Part shown: one piece after another, positions 24,113 to 27,458 of the stretch
Position numbering within the stretch: the first letter of the stretch is position 1
Layout of the letters: every line of letters starts with the position of its first letter
Assembly (NCBI GenBank): GCA_964558405.1
Contig: CAZLDG010000018.1
Span: 1-27,458, forward strand
DNA length: 27,458 nt
From: Thioglobus_B sp964558405
GTDB lineage: Bacteria; Pseudomonadota; Gammaproteobacteria; PS1; Pseudothioglobaceae
Direction of reading: 5' to 3'
Program-made: the position numbers and the translations under genes
The notes under the pieces: generated by a model
Databases searched by the model: none
The model's input: the letters and a program-made list of their open reading frames with translations, nothing else
Told to the model about the DNA's origin: nothing

Positions 24113-24188
24113 ATTTCCCCCTTTATATAAAGATAGATTTTTTTAACCAGAAAGACTTTTTAAAAAACTAATCATATTTCACTAATAT

Positions 24189-24210
24189 AGTTTTCTAGAA
24201 AACTTTCTAG
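24189..24210. promoter_or_regulatory. Candidate MarR operator in front of the symporter operon
   Basis: AGTTTTCTAGAAAACT (24189-24204) is a perfect 16-bp palindrome. An overlapping imperfect palindrome CTAGAAAACTTTCTAG (24195-24210) adds a third TTTCTAG half-site. It lies roughly at +1 to +22 relative to the -10 at 24218-24223, where a bound MarR dimer would block transcription. The marR gene is immediately upstream. Confidence 0.6.
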
Positions 24211-24217
24211 CAATCGT

Positions 24218-24223
24218 ATTATA
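24218..24223 (-). promoter_or_regulatory. Promoter -10 of the DUF4212-symporter operon
   Basis: The minus strand carries a perfect TATAAT in the 131-base space between marR and the DUF4212 gene. The -35 position falls at the marR stop codon and reads TAGCCT, a poor match, so an activator may be needed. The leader of about 100 bases contains the palindrome at 24189-24210. Confidence 0.5.
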
Positions 24224-24243
24224 GTGGAAAGAAATTAATAAGG

Positions 24244-24732
24244 CTAGTTTTTTAAAAGTTTTGTCAAAAGTACCGTTAACTGGCTTAACTCCTGGTCTGA
24301 GAGCTTGGAGGCAAAGAAAGTTTTGGCCATTTTTTGCACTAAAGGATATTGTTTTTCGATAAATTTAATGCCTTTTTCAGTCAGTCTGACAATACGACTG
24401 CGTCGGTCGGTCGGATTTTGGTCGCGGGTAATATAATATTTAGACTCTAGCTTGATTAAAACCTTGGTAAGACCACCCGAGGAAACCATCAGCGAATTGG
24501 ATAGTAAAGATGGAGTAAGGCGATGCGGATAAGGAAAGGATCTAAGCAATACCAAAACCTCCAGTTCAAACACCGACAAATCAAACTGAGAGCAAATACG
24601 CTCAACCTGAATATTAAACTTAGAGGAGGTGCGACCCAAATTAAGCACAGCCATGGCTAAATTCACATCAATATTGGGCCAATTTTCATGAAAACGGATC
24701 TCAGCGTTTTCAATTTTAATTAACTCTTGCAT
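24244..24732 (-). CDS. MarR-family transcriptional regulator
   Basis: The 162-residue product has the MarR winged helix-turn-helix: helices around 44-80, a recognition helix near 83-96 (SSGGLTKVLIKLES), and a wing with DQNPTDRRSRIVRLTEKG, the family's D-x-R motif. N- and C-terminal helices for dimerisation frame it. MarR proteins usually bind 16-20 bp palindromes and release DNA on binding a small acid or aromatic ligand. Its position and strand just ahead of the symporter operon, with a palindrome between, suggest it controls carboxylate uptake. Vibrio and Pseudomonas use the CrbSR two-component system for acetate genes; none is seen here. Confidence 0.9.
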   Translation of the reverse strand: MQELIKIENAEIRFHENWPNIDVNLAMAVLNLGRTSSKFNIQVERICSQFDLSVFELEVLVLLRSFPYPHRLTPSLLSNSLMVSSGGLTKVLIKLESKYYITRDQNPTDRRSRIVRLTEKGIKFIEKQYPLVQKMAKTFFASKLSDQELSQLTVLLTKLLKN

Positions 24733-24779
24733 ATTTGTTTATTTACTCCAGTCTGAACCATCTGTAAGCACCAGATACA

Positions 24780-24805
24780 AAAAATGACGCCTAAGCGTCA
24801 TTTTT
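24780..24805 (-). terminator. Terminator of rpoZ
   Basis: A perfect 11-bp stem (24780-24790 with 24795-24805, TGACGC core) has a CTAA loop and, on the minus strand, a T6 tract. It begins about 30 bases after the rpoZ stop and separates it from marR. Confidence 0.88.
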
Positions 24806-24835
24806 ATAATAACCGAATTTGTCAAAAATGGGAAG

Positions 24836-25171
24836 TTAGTCTTCTTCAACCTCTGAAAGCTCTTCGCTAGACTCTTCATAAGTCACATCTGAAAGTTCGG
24901 CTTCTACCTCGCCCATCTTTGCTGCGTCTTGAGCTTTTTGTTGCGCGCTTAACTCTTCTTCCATGGCGTATTCTTCACTAAGAATAGAGGCGTCAATCAG
25001 GCCCGCTTCGATTTCTCTTAGCGCTAATACCGTTGGCTTGTCTTTGCCATCGTCCAAAGTTGACTTGTGACCGCCCGAGCTTAATTGGTGTGCTCTTTTG
25101 GCCGCCACCAATACCAATTCAAAACGATTGTCTACAAAATCCAAACACTCTTCAACTGTTACTCTTGCCAT
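24836..25171 (-). CDS. rpoZ: RNA polymerase omega subunit
   Basis: Omega stabilises the beta' subunit and forms part of a ppGpp site in proteobacteria. The N-terminal MARVTVEECLDFVDNRFELVLVAAKRA is diagnostic, followed by the KPTVLALREIEAG helix. The 111 residues exceed E. coli omega (91) because of a strongly acidic, Glu-rich tail from about 65 onward. The gene stands alone with its own terminator; gmk and spoT, its usual neighbours, are absent. With dksA it gives the window two players of the stringent response. Confidence 0.96.
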   Translation of the reverse strand: MARVTVEECLDFVDNRFELVLVAAKRAHQLSSGGHKSTLDDGKDKPTVLALREIEAGLIDASILSEEYAMEEELSAQQKAQDAAKMGEVEAELSDVTYEESSEELSEVEED

Positions 25172-25228
25172 CTTAATTCTTCTGTTGATATGATAAAATC
25201 AAATAATTTTACCTGAAACTACCACGCG

Positions 25229-25897
25229 ATGGAAAGACTAATTGTTCTGGATACAGAGACCACGGGTATTGAACCTTCTGAGGGTCATCGCATTATTGAA
25301 ATTGGCTGCTGTGAAGTACTCGATAGAGAAATCACCAATTCTGAATTTCATGAATACGTTCAACCAGATCGCACAGTGGGAGACTCGGTACGCGTACACG
25401 GTATTACCGATAAATTCTTAACCGACAAGCCTAAATTTGAAGCCGTGGTCGAAGAGTTCTTAGAATACATTGATGGTGCCACTTTGGTGATTCATAACGC
25501 TCCTTTTGACTTGGGCTTTCTCAATCACGAACTCAAACTCATGGGCGTAGAAGAGACCATCGAGGATCGCTGTCAAATTATTGACTCGTTAGAGCTCTCT
25601 AAAGAGCAGCGTCCAGGCACCATGCACAACCTAGATGCCCTATGTCGACGCTTTGAGATTGATGCCAGTGCCAGAACCGTACACGGCGCCCTACTGGATG
25701 CGCAAATCCTAGCACAGGTTTATTTGGCAATGACCGGTGGACAATCCAGCCTATTTAGCGAAGGTGCAACTAACACGCAAACCCAGGGCAATGCCACAAC
25801 CATCACTCGGATGGATGAGAATCGAGACAAAATCACCGTGATTAGTGCCAATACTACTGAGATAGAAGCACACAATACTTACTTCGAAAACGTTTAA
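25229..25897 (+). CDS. dnaQ: DNA polymerase III epsilon subunit (proofreading exonuclease)
   Basis: The 222-residue product has all DEDDh residues: Asp8 and Glu10 in LDTETTG, Asp94 in HNAPFDLGFLNHE, and His152 and Asp157 in VHGALLDAQ. The LAQVYLAMTGGQ segment typical of bacterial epsilon is followed by Q172-S-S-L-F176, a clamp-binding motif matching the position of that in E. coli epsilon. The C-terminal part is a flexible tail for binding the polymerase alpha subunit. This separates it from the second exonuclease at 19066-19758. It diverges from rpoZ and is 13 bases ahead of ubiD. The usual partner rnhA is absent. Confidence 0.95.
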   Translation: MERLIVLDTETTGIEPSEGHRIIEIGCCEVLDREITNSEFHEYVQPDRTVGDSVRVHGITDKFLTDKPKFEAVVEEFLEYIDGATLVIHNAPFDLGFLNHELKLMGVEETIEDRCQIIDSLELSKEQRPGTMHNLDALCRRFEIDASARTVHGALLDAQILAQVYLAMTGGQSSLFSEGATNTQTQGNATTITRMDENRDKITVISANTTEIEAHNTYFENV

Positions 25898-25910
25898 CTA
25901 CCTTATATAT

Positions 25911-27377
25911 ATGCAATACCAAGATCTCAGAGAATTTATTCACGCCTTAGAGCAACAAGGTCAGCTTAAACGCATTAGCACCGAAGTGGATGCCAATCTA
26001 GAAATGACAGAGATTTGTCGTCGCACACTGGAAAACTCAGGACCTGCACTACTGTTTGAAAACGTTAAGAATTCCAACATGCCAGTATTGGCCAATCTGT
26101 TTGGCACTACTGATCGTGTGGCAGCCGCCATGGGACAAGAGGATTTGGTTGCCTTAAGAGAGTTGGGCAAGTTATTGGCTGAGCTTAAACAACCTGAGCC
26201 CCCTAAAGGGGTGAAAGATGCTATTGATAAATTACCGGTGCTCAAACAAGTGCTTAACATGCCAGTTAAGTCGGTGAAAAAAGGGCAATGCCAAGCTGTA
26301 GTACTTGAGGGTGATGAGGTAGATCTTTCGCAACTGCCGATTCAAACCTGCTGGCCTGGCGACGTTGCCCCGCTATTAACCTGGGGACTGGTGATTACCA
26401 AAGGTCCAAACAAAGAGCGTCAAAATCTGGGGATTTATCGCCAGCAAGTGATTGGTAAAAACAAATTGATTATGCGCTGGCTTTCGCACCGTGGTGGCGC
26501 ATTGGATTTTAAAGAGTGGTGTGAGCAAAATCCAGGCAAGGACTTCCCCATTACTGTGGCTATTGGCGCTGATCCAGCCACGACCTTGGCCGCGGTTACT
26601 CCTATTCCAGACACGCTAAGTGAATACGCCTTTGCCGGTCTATTACGCGGTAAAAAAACCAAGGTTTGTACTTGTATGGGTAACGACCTACAAGTGCCTG
26701 AGAATGCCGAAATTATTCTTGAAGGTGTGATTAAACCTGGTGAGATGGCTGATGAAGGTCCTTTTGGTGATCATACCGGCTATTACAATGAGGTGGAACG
26801 CTTTCCAGTATTCACTGTTGAGCGCATCACCCATCGACAAGATCCGATTTATCACTCAACTTATACTGGCAAGCCAATTGATGAGCCGGCAGTGCTTGGT
26901 GTGGCACTAAATGAGGTATTTGTACCGCTACTACAACAACAATTTCCAGAGATTATAGATTTTTACTTACCGCCTGAGGCTTGTTCTTATCGTATGGCCG
27001 TGGTTAGTATTAAAAAACAATACCCAGGACACGCCAAACGCGTAATGATGGGCGTGTGGTCATTTTTAAGACAATTTATGTACACCAAGTTTGTGATTGT
27101 GGTGGATGACGATATTGATGTTAAAGATTGGAAAGAAGTAATTTGGGCCATGACTACCCGCGTCGATCCAACGCGTGACACCACACTCATTGACAACACG
27201 CCGATTGATTATTTAGACTTTGCCTCTCCTATCTCTGGCCTAGGTTCAAAGATGGGTATTGATGCCACCAATAAGCTCCCGGGCGAGACCGATCGCGAAT
27301 GGGGTGAGCCGATTGTGATGGATAAAACCGTGGTGGAAAAAATTGATGGCATTTGGGACGAATTAGGCATTGACTAG
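25911..27377 (+). CDS. ubiD: 4-hydroxy-3-polyprenylbenzoate decarboxylase
   Basis: A prenylated-FMN enzyme removing the carboxyl group of the ubiquinone precursor. The 488 residues match the family's usual length. Motifs include MQYQDLREFI at the N-terminus, CWPGDVAPLLTWGLVITKGP, LGIYRQQVIGKNKLIMRWLSHRGGA, DEGPFGDHTGYYNE (with the catalytic-region Glu), THRQDPIYHSTYTGKP, and DDDIDVKDWKEVIWAMTTR near the C-terminus. UbiX, needed to make prenylated FMN, is not in the window. It follows dnaQ closely and is likely co-transcribed with it. Its stop codon overlaps the -35 of the tRNA promoter. Confidence 0.97.
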   Translation: MQYQDLREFIHALEQQGQLKRISTEVDANLEMTEICRRTLENSGPALLFENVKNSNMPVLANLFGTTDRVAAAMGQEDLVALRELGKLLAELKQPEPPKGVKDAIDKLPVLKQVLNMPVKSVKKGQCQAVVLEGDEVDLSQLPIQTCWPGDVAPLLTWGLVITKGPNKERQNLGIYRQQVIGKNKLIMRWLSHRGGALDFKEWCEQNPGKDFPITVAIGADPATTLAAVTPIPDTLSEYAFAGLLRGKKTKVCTCMGNDLQVPENAEIILEGVIKPGEMADEGPFGDHTGYYNEVERFPVFTVERITHRQDPIYHSTYTGKPIDEPAVLGVALNEVFVPLLQQQFPEIIDFYLPPEACSYRMAVVSIKKQYPGHAKRVMMGVWSFLRQFMYTKFVIVVDDDIDVKDWKEVIWAMTTRVDPTRDTTLIDNTPIDYLDFASPISGLGSKMGIDATNKLPGETDREWGEPIVMDKTVVEKIDGIWDELGID

Positions 27378-27397
27378 GCTAATTATCAAAGTATAAT
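27370..27397 (+). promoter_or_regulatory. Promoter of tRNA-Pro overlapping the ubiD stop codon
   Basis: TTGACT (27370-27375) and TATAAT (27392-27397) are separated by 16 bases. The tRNA begins 11 bases after the -10. The -35 box includes the last codons and the first stop base of ubiD, so promoter and coding sequence share bases. Confidence 0.8.
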
Positions 27398-27408
27398 ATG
27401 TCGTTTTT

Positions 27409-27458
27409 CGGAGTGTAGCGCAGTTTGGTAGCGTATCTGGTTTGGGACCAGGTGGTCG
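27409..27458 (+). tRNA. tRNA-Pro (anticodon TGG), 3' part beyond the window
   Basis: CGGAGTG begins the acceptor stem. A D arm GCGC-AGTTTGGTA-GCGT follows, then an anticodon stem TCTGG/CCAGG and loop TTTGGGA with TGG at 27443-27445. It closely follows E. coli tRNA-Pro(UGG). The variable region starts at the right edge; the T arm and acceptor 3' half are cut off. Confidence 0.93.

Overview
The window is a dense, gene-rich stretch of a gammaproteobacterial chromosome with visibly modest G+C (judged by eye, not computed). Gene content (E. coli-type NADP-dependent icd, dksA, waaA, obgE, nfuA, dnaQ with a clamp-binding tail, ubiD) fits Gammaproteobacteria. Very tight spacing, a CbbY-type phosphatase and a secreted repeat protein resembling sulfur globule proteins suggest a small-genome sulfur oxidiser, for instance a relative of SUP05/Thioglobus. 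That placement is inference. No insertion sequence, prophage, CRISPR array or rRNA gene was seen. No gene-free stretch exceeds about 300 bases.

Left region (1-4771, all leftward). A stable-RNA-like promoter at 9-37 fires out of the window. A gene for a secreted, tandemly repeated Gly/Asn/Trp/Phe protein (171-728) follows, with its own terminator and probable promoter. Then comes a compact operon cbbY, ilvA, rimI, icd. dksA (4866-5276) is rightward and ends at a 100-N scaffold gap flanked by an identical 55-base duplication, almost certainly an unmerged contig overlap.

Cofactor operon (5432-11321, leftward): obgE, proB (short, no PUA domain), folK, panB, panC, nfuA, an unknown four-helix membrane protein and thiL. 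Most junctions overlap by 1-17 bases. An extended -10 promoter precedes obgE, and waaA diverges from it.

Middle (11380-17069): waaA, a small K+-channel-like protein, a small BFD/CopZ-like [2Fe-2S] protein, thiC (no TPP riboswitch), hemB, and an unknown membrane-anchored coiled-coil protein.

Acetate module (17075-24732, leftward). In transcription order: a MarR regulator; a DUF4212 small subunit with its sodium:solute symporter; a terminator; a membrane-anchored unknown protein; a cyclic-nucleotide/CBS/DUF294 nucleotidyltransferase; a DEDDh exonuclease; and acs with its own promoter. A perfect 16-bp palindrome just downstream of the -10 box in front of DUF4212 is a good candidate MarR operator. 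This is the most system-like part of the window: uptake and activation of acetate (or a similar short carboxylate) packaged with an unusual nucleotidyltransferase-nuclease pair of unknown biochemical role.

Right end (24780-27458): rpoZ (leftward) diverges from dnaQ and ubiD (rightward). A tRNA-Pro(TGG) gene follows, cut by the window end, with a near-consensus promoter overlapping the ubiD stop codon.
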